Assembly: GCA_027618475.1 (NCBI GenBank)
Contig: JAQCEJ010000061.1
Coordinates: 1 to 32,104, forward strand
Direction: 5' to 3'
DNA length: 32,104 nt
Source: Planctomycetota bacterium
GTDB taxonomy: Bacteria > Planctomycetota > Planctomycetia > Planctomycetales > Planctomycetaceae
The position numbers and the translations under genes are program-made. Each line of letters opens with the position of its first letter. The first letter of the stretch is position 1. Of the stretch, positions 6,101 through 13,781 are shown piece by piece. A model generated the notes under the pieces. It made no database searches. It had not been told where the DNA came from and saw only the letters and a list, made by a program, of their open reading frames with translations.

Positions 6101-8332
6101 TCAGGCGAGCTGTTTTCGGAACCGCATGATGCTCAAGCTGAAGATGACGCACGTACAAATCGTCAATCCTAGAATCTGAGGCCAGAGGTCGAAGGCATCG
6201 GCGCCGCGCAAGACGACGCCGCGGAGAATCTCCAGAAAATAAGTGACGGGAATGCCGAACGTCAGCACGTAGATGATCGAGGGCATCTCATCTCGCGGAA
6301 ACATGAAGCCCGACAGCAGGACTGAAGGGAGCATGATCATAAAGGCAATTTGAATCGCCTGCAGTTGTGTTTTGGACAGCGTCGAGACCAGCATTCCCAG
6401 TCCGAGGGCACAGACGAGAAACAGACTCGACAGACCAAGTAACAACACAAGGCTGCCATTAATGGGAACCTGAAAGACCATGACCATCACCGTAAGCACC
6501 ATCAGTGTTTCGACGAAACCGACCATCGCATACGGAAGAAGTTTTCCGAGAATCAGTCCCGCTTTGCCGACGGGCGTGACAAAAAGTTGTTCGAGCGTTC
6601 CCAGTTCCCGTTCACGGACGATGGCAAATGACGTCAGAAACAGCGTCACCAGCTGCAGAATGATTCCCACAAGACCCGGCACGAAAAAGTGTGAACTTTC
6701 CAGATTAGGATTATAGAGCAGCCGGGGGCGCATTTCGATCGGTGTTCCTATGCGACCATAACTGTCGCGTGCCGGAACGACGGGGAGCGATTCTCCTATT
6801 TTTCTGGCGGTTTTGAGAGTCCATTGATATCCCAAAAGATTGGTCGTCATCAGCGCCGTCGTGGCGGTTTGCGAATCGCTGCCGTCGATGAGCACCTGAA
6901 CGGCGACCTGTTCGCCGCGTTGCACGTATTCGGTAAATTCAGGGGGAATACGGATACCGACCTTAGCTCGCCCCGATGTCATGGCCCGTTCGAGCGACTC
7001 ATCGTCTTCAACAAAGTCGACCATTTCAAACGTGCGCGTATTTTCGAAGGCGGCAATGAGTTCTCTCGACTGTCTGCGACCATCGAGATTGTAAACCACC
7101 GTCGGAATGTCTTCGATTTGGGTGTCGATGGCGAAACCGAAAATAAACGTCTGCATGACCGGCACGATCAACATGAAGACCAATGTCGATCGTTCGCGGC
7201 GGATATGCGAAAATTCTTTGACAAAAATCGCGAGAAACCCAGCAAGCGAGTTTTCCCGAACCGGCGTGGGAGTGGACGAATTCACCGGGGGAACGTCCCT
7301 GTCGAGCGATTGTGTATCCTCGTGATCCGCAGCATCCTCGACCGTGGTGGCTTCGATCTCGCGAGCTTCTACTCGCGTTTCCAGCAGAGCTTCAGAGTTT
7401 TCGGAACGGCGGCTGAGCGTTACGAACACATCTTCTAACGTCGGTGTGACCTCACGCATGTGAAAATCGGCAATGGGGCGATTTACGACGGGCATCAGCA
7501 TTTCGGCCGTCAATTGTTCGTCGGCCAGCAGATGAATCATCTGTCCAAACAGCGTCGCATCGCGAATCTCGGGAACCTCACGCAACTGTAATAGTACTTC
7601 AGTCGGTTTGGGGATTTCGAGTTCGAACCGTTTTGTATGCGGCGGCGTGACTGTCGATAGCGATTTCAGTTCATCGGGACGCCCGCAGACAATAAGATGC
7701 CCCCCGGTGAGATAGCCAACCCGATTGCAGCGTTCGGCTTCGTCCATGTAGTGAGTCGTTACCAGCAGCGTCACACCGCGTCCCGAGAGTTCGAACAATA
7801 GATCCCACAAATCGCGGCGTGCGACGGGATCAATACCAGCCGTCGGTTCGTCGAGAAAGACGAGTTCAGGGTCGTGGATCAACGCACAGGCGAGCGCTAG
7901 ACGCTGCTTCCATCCTCCGGAAAGTGTTCCCGAAAGCTGTTCGAGGCGAGGTTTCAAGCCGGTCAGATCGAGAACGTGTTCAATCCGTTCCTTAAGCTGA
8001 TCGGAAGAGAGGCCGTAAATACGGCCGTAAAATTCGAGATTTTCACGGACGCTCAAATCGGCATACAAACTGAATTTTTGCGACATATATCCGATGCGGC
8101 GTTTGATCGCTTCCGAATCGCGCGCGATGTCGTATCCCAGAACGCGTGCCGTTCCTTTGGTCGGCTGAAGTACGCCGCAGAGCATGCGAATGATTGTTGA
8201 CTTGCCACTGCCGTTCGGGCCAAGCAATCCGAAAATATCGCCGCGGTGAACTTCGAAGCTGACATGATCGACCGCCGTCAGCGATCCGAATTCCCGGACG
8301 AGTTCGCGGACGTCAATCACGGCGGCGGTCAT
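6101..8332 (-). CDS. Fused ABC transporter: ATPase plus ABC-2 permease (YbhF/YbhS-like)
   Basis: A 743-residue exporter with both parts in one chain. The ATPase has Walker A GPNGSGKST (38-46), Q-loop Gln85, signature LSGGWKQR (137-144; Trp for Gln, as in YbhF/RbbA relatives) and Walker B LVFLDEPTAG (157-166). An acidic linker (about 310-360) leads to an ABC-2 permease with one N-terminal membrane helix, a large extracytoplasmic domain and about five C-terminal helices. Two copies could form a complete pump. The start used is the ATG at 8332, which overlaps the upstream TGA as ATGA with AGGTGAAG just before it; the longer frame from 8359 is less likely. With the HlyD protein it should export drugs or lipids across the envelope. 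The substrate is unknown. Confidence 0.92.
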   Translation of the reverse strand: MTAAVIDVRELVREFGSLTAVDHVSFEVHRGDIFGLLGPNGSGKSTIIRMLCGVLQPTKGTARVLGYDIARDSEAIKRRIGYMSQKFSLYADLSVRENLEFYGRIYGLSSDQLKERIEHVLDLTGLKPRLEQLSGTLSGGWKQRLALACALIHDPELVFLDEPTAGIDPVARRDLWDLLFELSGRGVTLLVTTHYMDEAERCNRVGYLTGGHLIVCGRPDELKSLSTVTPPHTKRFELEIPKPTEVLLQLREVPEIRDATLFGQMIHLLADEQLTAEMLMPVVNRPIADFHMREVTPTLEDVFVTLSRRSENSEALLETRVEAREIEATTVEDAADHEDTQSLDRDVPPVNSSTPTPVRENSLAGFLAIFVKEFSHIRRERSTLVFMLIVPVMQTFIFGFAIDTQIEDIPTVVYNLDGRRQSRELIAAFENTRTFEMVDFVEDDESLERAMTSGRAKVGIRIPPEFTEYVQRGEQVAVQVLIDGSDSQTATTALMTTNLLGYQWTLKTARKIGESLPVVPARDSYGRIGTPIEMRPRLLYNPNLESSHFFVPGLVGIILQLVTLFLTSFAIVRERELGTLEQLFVTPVGKAGLILGKLLPYAMVGFVETLMVLTVMVMVFQVPINGSLVLLLGLSSLFLVCALGLGMLVSTLSKTQLQAIQIAFMIMLPSVLLSGFMFPRDEMPSIIYVLTFGIPVTYFLEILRGVVLRGADAFDLWPQILGLTICTCVIFSLSIMRFRKQLA

Positions 8333-9465
8333 CGCTTCACCTGCGATCGATCGAGCCATACGTCGGCGGCCATTCCGGGTCGAAGATCCCCCTCCTCATT
8401 TTTCAGCGTCACCTTGATGCGAAAGACCTGTTTCGATCGTTCTTCGACGGTCTGTACATTCGAGGGGGTGAACTCCGCCTGCCGGGCAACGTAGGTGATC
8501 GTTCCCGTAAATTCACGATCGGGATAACTATCGACGGTAACGGCAACGGTCTGACCAATTTTGACGTAAAGTCGATCTTCAGGGATATACGCACGGACCC
8601 AGAGATCGCGGGGGTCGACCAGCGCCACGGTTGTGGCATTGGGTGAGACCAGATCACCGGGTTGCAGATCGATCGCTTCAACCACACCGTTGACGGGTGA
8701 ACTGACCCGCAATTCGTCGATTTGTCGATCGATGGCATCGAGCGCCGCCTCTGCCGATTTGACGGCTGCTTCGGCAGCGGCGATGTCTTCGGTACGAAAA
8801 CCGCCCGAATAGAGCTTAAATCCCTCTTCGGCTTCGTCAAGTTGAGATTTCGCTCGGGCAATTTCTTCGACACGCGTTCCCTCTTCCAGTAGGGCCAACT
8901 GTGCCGCGCGTGCCGTCAGTGCCGCGCGAGCAACCTTCAGTTCGGTGGTCGCCTGATCCAGTTCCTGTTGCGTCATCGCACCGCGACCGAAAAGGTCTTC
9001 CGCACGCTGGTGTTTCAGCGTTGCGAGTTCGAGCTGACTGCGGGCCAGATCGGTGTCAGCTTGTGCCGCTTCGATTTCCTGATCCCGGGGACCGTTTTCC
9101 AGCATCTGCAAATGGGCCGTAAACTGATCGCGTCGAGCCCCGGCTTGTGCGATTTCTTCTTTCCGGTATCCGGCATTCAACTTCTTAAGCTGCTCGTTCT
9201 GCTCTGCTAATTGTGCTGCCGCTTGTGCCCGGCGTTCGCTGAGGTCGTAAGGTTCGAGTTCGACAAGCAATTGATCGGCGGTGACGAGATCCCCCTCTTC
9301 GACCAGAACCGATTTTACACGTCCGCCGACGCGCGAACCGAGTCGGATTTCGTCGGCTTCTATCAGCCCCGAAACCTTGAACGGCTCATTGCGACGCTGA
9401 CTGTAGACAAGCACGCCGACAAGAATGATCCCCAAGAACGTCAATAGCAGGGCACGTTTTGTCAT
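8329..9465 (-). CDS. HlyD/YbhG-type membrane fusion protein
   Basis: A 378-residue periplasmic adaptor with an N-terminal membrane anchor (about 5-21). A first half-lipoyl/barrel-sandwich strand follows (EADEIRLGSRVGGRVKSVLVEEGDLV), then a long alpha-helical hairpin, then the second lipoyl half (RVSSPVNGVVEAIDLQPGDLV) and a beta-barrel ending LRPGMAADVWL. The hairpin holds four copies of a G-x-R-x-x-E-I-x-x-A pattern (LNAGYRKEEIAQA, LENGPRDQEIEAA, LEEGTRVEEIARA, YSGGFRTEDIAAA). It would link the inner-membrane pump encoded immediately downstream to the outer envelope. The four-base overlap with the ABC gene shows translational coupling. No outer-membrane TolC-type gene is in the window. Confidence 0.93.
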   Translation of the reverse strand: MTKRALLLTFLGIILVGVLVYSQRRNEPFKVSGLIEADEIRLGSRVGGRVKSVLVEEGDLVTADQLLVELEPYDLSERRAQAAAQLAEQNEQLKKLNAGYRKEEIAQAGARRDQFTAHLQMLENGPRDQEIEAAQADTDLARSQLELATLKHQRAEDLFGRGAMTQQELDQATTELKVARAALTARAAQLALLEEGTRVEEIARAKSQLDEAEEGFKLYSGGFRTEDIAAAEAAVKSAEAALDAIDRQIDELRVSSPVNGVVEAIDLQPGDLVSPNATTVALVDPRDLWVRAYIPEDRLYVKIGQTVAVTVDSYPDREFTGTITYVARQAEFTPSNVQTVEERSKQVFRIKVTLKNEEGDLRPGMAADVWLDRSQVKR

Positions 9466-9586
9466 CGGTTCCGTTTCTGATGTACAGAAGGGAGCAGTTT
9501 CAGTTCCATAGCTTATCCCATGAGTTCGATTTTGGAAATCCGCGTCGGGCAGAAACCGTCAGCTTTGCGATTTCTCTTTTTGTCCA

Positions 9587-9616
9587 CAGATTTTCGCAGA
9601 AGTCCGCAGATGAAGA
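9587..9616. repeat. Three 10-bp tandem units (CAGA-phased)
   Basis: CAGATTTTCG, CAGAAGTCCG and CAGATGAAGA follow each other without a gap, sharing CAGA every ten bases (one helical turn). The tract ends 23 bp before the MITE-like copy at 9640. The function is unknown; it could be a protein-binding array or repeat debris. Confidence 0.5.
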
Positions 9617-9639
9617 GGTAAATATGAAGTCGTGAAAAT

Positions 9640-9761
9640 CAGCCCGTTGGAAAATGGGTGGCACTGCCGGCTTGTCCGGCAGTGTGGTTGTGAGACATCG
9701 GAAAAACACGGGAAGACAAGCCACCCGTGGCACACATCGTTTAATCATCCCTCATTTTCAA
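9640..9761 (-). mobile_element. MITE-like repeat, decayed copy A
   Basis: This segment is the inverted counterpart of the element at 27900-28054, with near-identity over its core. It keeps one terminal repeat (CAGCCCGTTGGAAAATGGG). The outer part of the other is lost: it reads ATTGAAAAT where copy B has CCCGTTGAAAAT. Inside are a perfect 9-bp hairpin CACTGCCGG-CTTGT-CCGGCAGTG (9662-9684) and a damaged second hairpin, CACGGG...CCCGTG (9707-9729). It has one copy of the 16-bp unit that is doubled in copy B. It encodes nothing. On the minus strand the damaged hairpin is followed by five T residues, so it may still weaken transcription towards the HlyD gene. Confidence 0.8.
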
Positions 9762-10040
9762 TAGACTGATAGACGCAAACTCTGAGGTCTCTTTGAAGAA
9801 TTTACTAATCGCACGAATTGTGATCGTAAATCAAGTAGAACTTCACCATGGAAAACATTCCGGTCGTTTTGAAGGTTTTGAAACGAATTTCGGGAAAATT
9901 GCATTTTTTTTTCGAAATCTGGAACGAAACTTCGGCCAGCCGCACACTATTACTAATAAGGGATCGGAAAAGGGATGATTGCCGACTTCGATCTGACGAC
10001 CAATGACGGTCGCGAAACCATAACGACTGGGAGAATTCGA

Positions 10041-12317
10041 ATGAGACTGACTTTACGCACCCTTCTGGCCTATCTCGATGACATTCTCGAACCGGCACAG
10101 GCGAAGGAAATCGGCAAGAAAGTGGACGAGAGCAATGTCGCGAGCACGCTCGTCAGCCGCATCAGGGAAGTCACTCGCCGTCGTCGCCTGACAGCTCCCG
10201 ACGTTTCCGGTCCCGGAGCCGGTGTCGACGCCAATCTAGTCGCAGAATATCTCGACAATACCTTGCCTAACGAAAGCGTCCCGGATATCGAAAAGGTCTG
10301 TCTCGATTCGGATACCCATCTGGCAGAAGTCGCCGCGTGTCATCAGATCCTTGCGCTCGTGTTGGGTGAACCGGTCGAAATACAGACACAGAGCCGAGAA
10401 CGAATGTATGCTCTGGTTCCGTCGCATGCCGATCAACATGCCAGAAGTGAATCGCGGGGTGAACAACGTGGTAATGGAAGTCCCGGTACCGCCTCCAGCG
10501 ATGACGACGGCGATCTCGAAGCCGCCCGTGATGCCGTTCGGTTTCTTTCGGGCGCGAACAGTACGGCGAAGGAATCCGAACCGGCAAAGCCCGTGCATCC
10601 AGCCGATGACCGTATCCCAGAATTTCCAGTCAAACGTCCGTTCTGGTCGATCAGCTTTCCCTACGTGATCGTCGGCGGCATCGCTGTGATCTGGTTCGGT
10701 CTGTTCTTGCTCGACCCCGCCTTGCGTGACAGCATTCTCAAACCGAAAAACCAACCGACAAACGAATTGGCGATGTCCGATCATCTGCCAGGTCAGGGAG
10801 ATACAACCCCTGACGGCATGCTTGAAATCGCCGTTTCCGAGGAAAATGACATCGCCGACGATAAGTCGACTTCATTAACCGAGGAATCAAATGCGGATAT
10901 GGATCTTGATGTGGCAACAAACGAGGAGTCGTCGACGACTGACGAGGATGCCGATTTCGATTCGAAACTGGCGAGTGCTGATACCGACGACGATAGGTCC
11001 GAATTGACTGACGATAAAGAGATGAAGACAACGAACGGCAATACTACCGATGACGCCGTCGAGACCGAGACATCTGATGAGGTAGCGGTCGTAGACAAAT
11101 CGAAGCCGGCCGAAGGGGTGAAAATCAAGTCCCCTTCGAAATCGGCGACTCCTCCCCTGCCCGGGCCCGATGTGGAATACTCATCCAAAACGGGCGTATT
11201 GCTGCGCTACGATGTCGACAACGAAGAATGGTTTATGTTGCCGCATCGTTCTATTGTTCACAGCGGCGAAGAACTCGCCAGTCCGTCACCGTTTCGTGCA
11301 TGGCTCGACGTACTCGACAAGACGTGTCGCGTCACGATGCTTGACGGTACTCGCTTGAAGGTTATGTTTCCCTCTGAAGCCGCATTGTGCGGATTTGACG
11401 TCAAGGACGGTCGCATCGTTTTCGAAGCGAATCAGCCGCAGGTCGTATTGTCGTTGTCGATCGCCGGACGGCTCTTGCGTCTGGAACTCCTTTCGGGTGA
11501 TGCCGTTTGCGGACTGGAAGTCGTTCCTTCACTCCCCAGTCATTTCGAAGAAGATGTATCGCAGGTTCCGCCGATGAGCCGCTTGATCGTCCATCGCGGA
11601 ACCGTTCGACTGGCCGACGGCGAGAACAATGTTTTCATCATGGAAACACACGATGCGCTGGTGCTGACTGGAATGGATACAGCCGCGGATCTCAAACAGG
11701 GAGTGGTGCAGTTGCCGTTAACTGACGTTCCGGACTGGATCAACCCCGCTGTCGATAAGCAGACGTCAATTGCACGCCGTCAGGCGACAACCTTCGAAAA
11801 TGAATTTGCCCTCGATCAATCCGTTGCCGTTTCGATTCCCGCCGTCATGCGATACGACGATCCGCGACAGGCAGAATTGGCGGCGATGTGTCTGGGGCTT
11901 CTCGGCAATGGAAACGAACTCGTACACGCGTTGTCGATCGTGTCGGCATCTCATCCCGAAGTGCGAATGGCAGCAGTGACGGGGCTCAAGAAATGGATGG
12001 CCGATCATCCTGGAGATATGGACGAGTTGAAAGCGGCGTTACAAAAATACTTTCCACAGAACTCCGACATTCTGTATCGGTTATTGTGGGGGTTTAATTC
12101 CGAGGATCTCCAGCAAAAACAGGTTTCGCAGCAACTCGTCGACTGGCTGAGTCACGATAATCTCATCGTTCGCGAACTATCGTTCCTTTATATTCGCACG
12201 TTAACCGGAAAAACGAACGAATACCGCCCCAACGGTCCGGCGAATCAGCGCAGTCTTTCTGTCAATCGCTGGCAAAATCAGATCGATCGAGACGGCGCAC
12301 TGATCAAAAAACCGTAA
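10041..12317 (+). CDS. FecR-like single-pass membrane protein with acidic linker and HEAT-like C-terminus
   Basis: A 758-residue protein in four parts. A cytoplasmic domain (1 to about 120: MRLTLRTLLAYLDDILEP, DANLVAEYLDNTLP, DTHLAEVAACHQIL) is, as I recall, a recurrent planctomycete type resembling anti-sigma N-termini. One membrane helix lies at about 200-224. A linker at about 235-370 is rich in Asp, Glu, Ser and Thr. An exported FecR-like beta domain (about 385-570) is followed by helical repeats like HEAT repeats. The layout suggests a signalling or anti-sigma-like role, but no sigma factor is nearby, so this is inference. ATG 10041 is chosen over 9975 because GGGAGA precedes it and the conserved domain begins there. 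Confidence 0.8.
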   Translation: MRLTLRTLLAYLDDILEPAQAKEIGKKVDESNVASTLVSRIREVTRRRRLTAPDVSGPGAGVDANLVAEYLDNTLPNESVPDIEKVCLDSDTHLAEVAACHQILALVLGEPVEIQTQSRERMYALVPSHADQHARSESRGEQRGNGSPGTASSDDDGDLEAARDAVRFLSGANSTAKESEPAKPVHPADDRIPEFPVKRPFWSISFPYVIVGGIAVIWFGLFLLDPALRDSILKPKNQPTNELAMSDHLPGQGDTTPDGMLEIAVSEENDIADDKSTSLTEESNADMDLDVATNEESSTTDEDADFDSKLASADTDDDRSELTDDKEMKTTNGNTTDDAVETETSDEVAVVDKSKPAEGVKIKSPSKSATPPLPGPDVEYSSKTGVLLRYDVDNEEWFMLPHRSIVHSGEELASPSPFRAWLDVLDKTCRVTMLDGTRLKVMFPSEAALCGFDVKDGRIVFEANQPQVVLSLSIAGRLLRLELLSGDAVCGLEVVPSLPSHFEEDVSQVPPMSRLIVHRGTVRLADGENNVFIMETHDALVLTGMDTAADLKQGVVQLPLTDVPDWINPAVDKQTSIARRQATTFENEFALDQSVAVSIPAVMRYDDPRQAELAAMCLGLLGNGNELVHALSIVSASHPEVRMAAVTGLKKWMADHPGDMDELKAALQKYFPQNSDILYRLLWGFNSEDLQQKQVSQQLVDWLSHDNLIVRELSFLYIRTLTGKTNEYRPNGPANQRSLSVNRWQNQIDRDGALIKKP

Positions 12318-12335
12318 CGCCCCAGGCGGCTTTTT
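12305..12335. terminator. Possible bidirectional terminator between convergent genes
   Basis: The 27-bp gap between the convergent FecR-like and DUF1501 genes, with the flanking bases, holds an A-run followed by CCG, then CGG, C and TTTTT. These can pair as a short stem with a bulge. An alternative CGCC/GGCG stem is also possible. The T-run on the plus strand and A-run on its other side fit a weak two-way terminator. Confidence 0.35.
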
Positions 12336-12344
12336 GCCACGAGG

Positions 12345-13781
12345 CTAACCAATCAATTCCGGAATCGGTTTACCGTGGTCGACGATGGGGGTCGGTCGAC
12401 CGTTGAAATCGCGAATCAGCGTGTTGGCTGAATCGATCCCCAGGTGATGATAGATGGTGGCCAGGAAGTCGCCGGGGCCGCAAATACGTTCGATTGAATC
12501 TTCGCCCCGTTTGTCGGTCGCACCGATGAAACGTCCCGCTTCGATTCCTCCACCGGCCCAGATATTTGAAAACGCCCGCGGCCAATGATCGCGTCCCGGC
12601 TGTTGGGTTCCCGCCGGAGCACTGGCATTTCCCGCACCGGTACTCGCCGCATAGCTGATCTTCGGTGTGCGGCCAAATTCGCCCGTCACGACGACCAACA
12701 CCCTCTGATCGAGGCCTCTTTCGAAGATATCTTCGATCAATGCCGATACGGCCCGATCGTATGCTTCAGACCGGAACTTCATGGCGTCGAATACATGCTG
12801 ATTCACGGCATGGTCGTCCCAGTTTTGAGTGCGCCCGCACAAAGGGCCGTTTAAACTGGTGGTCAGCACGTCGACCCCCGCTTCCACCAGACGCCGAGCT
12901 AAAAGAAGTTGCTGTCCCCACGCATTGCGTCCGTAGCGGTCTCGCGTTTTATCGTCTTCAAGGGTGAGATCGAAGGCTTCTTTTGTTTTGGGATTGGTTA
13001 ACAGAGTCATCGCCTGAGACTCGAATTCGTCCAGCGCAGCAAGTTCTCGCTGTTGATCGAATGTGCGTTCCAACGTATCGAGATTCTGCCGCAACGTCGA
13101 CCGGCGTCCCAGACGGCGGACTTCTTTGGCATCGGACAGGCCGATGTTCGGCACCGAAAACGATGGTTGATTCGGATCGCCCGACACAACGAACGGCGAA
13201 TAGGTGTCGCCGAGATAAGCGGGACCATTGTATTCCAGCGGCGGATTAATACCGACATACGACGGCAAGGGATTCTGACGGGGACCGTTTTGGGACCGCA
13301 TATAATTCGCCACCGACATCCAATCCGGAAATTTCGGCTTAGGTTTGTCTCGCGTGTCGGGATCGCCGGAGAGCAGTTGCATCGAACCGGCCGGGTGTCC
13401 CCCCGCAGTCTGCCGCATCGATCGCAGCACCGTAAACCGATCGGCAATCGCAGCTTGACGGGGGAGCAGTTCGCAAAAATTGAGACCGGGAACCTTAGTC
13501 GCAATCGTCCCGAACGGTCCGCTGTATTCGCTGCCGGAGTTCGGCTTGGGATCGTAAGTTTCAAGGTGCGAACAGCCCCCCGGCTGCCAGACCATGATCA
13601 CCGCAGTACGATCGCGGCTGGAGCCGGCTTCGTCGTTCGCCCGCAGACGAAGAATGCTCGGCAGACTTAACGTGGTAAACCCTGCTAAGCCGGTTTGAAG
13701 GAACCCTCGACGATGAAACCCACCGCTGAGGCCGGGCCCCCGACAAATGTTTGACAATGATGTGTGCAGAGATCGTCTCAT
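12345..13781 (-). CDS. DUF1501 family protein, Tat-exported
   Basis: A 478-residue member of the DUF1501 family, which is related to the sulfatase/alkaline-phosphatase fold. A twin-arginine signal is visible (FHRRGFLQTG, Arg24-Arg25, then a hydrophobic stretch). Family motifs include VWQPGGCSHLETYDPKP near the N-terminus, TAGGHPAGSM, VVVTGEFGRTPK and GRDHWPRAFS. The first and last lie where sulfatases bind metal. The enzymatic role is not established. The gene starts within the stop of the PPC-domain gene (TAATG), so it is translationally coupled. In planctomycetes DUF1501 genes usually accompany DUF1549/DUF1553 genes, as here, probably as a secreted complex acting on complex organic matter. 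Confidence 0.93.
   Translation of the reverse strand: MRRSLHTSLSNICRGPGLSGGFHRRGFLQTGLAGFTTLSLPSILRLRANDEAGSSRDRTAVIMVWQPGGCSHLETYDPKPNSGSEYSGPFGTIATKVPGLNFCELLPRQAAIADRFTVLRSMRQTAGGHPAGSMQLLSGDPDTRDKPKPKFPDWMSVANYMRSQNGPRQNPLPSYVGINPPLEYNGPAYLGDTYSPFVVSGDPNQPSFSVPNIGLSDAKEVRRLGRRSTLRQNLDTLERTFDQQRELAALDEFESQAMTLLTNPKTKEAFDLTLEDDKTRDRYGRNAWGQQLLLARRLVEAGVDVLTTSLNGPLCGRTQNWDDHAVNQHVFDAMKFRSEAYDRAVSALIEDIFERGLDQRVLVVVTGEFGRTPKISYAASTGAGNASAPAGTQQPGRDHWPRAFSNIWAGGGIEAGRFIGATDKRGEDSIERICGPGDFLATIYHHLGIDSANTLIRDFNGRPTPIVDHGKPIPELIG

Larger units (their letters stand above)
9466..10040. other. Divergent intergenic region without genes
   Basis: 575 bases separate the divergent HlyD and FecR-like genes. 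The region holds three phased 10-bp repeats (9587-9616) and a MITE-like repeat (9640-9761). The remainder, 9762-10040, is AT-richer, with an A/T tract near 9901-9912. I could not assign convincing -35/-10 pairs for either flanking gene. The open frames here cross the repeat and lack coding character. Confidence 0.6.

Noticed and set aside
9500-9748. 82-codon minus-strand frame
   Set aside because: It runs through the MITE-like repeat; the frame comes from repeat sequence, not a gene.
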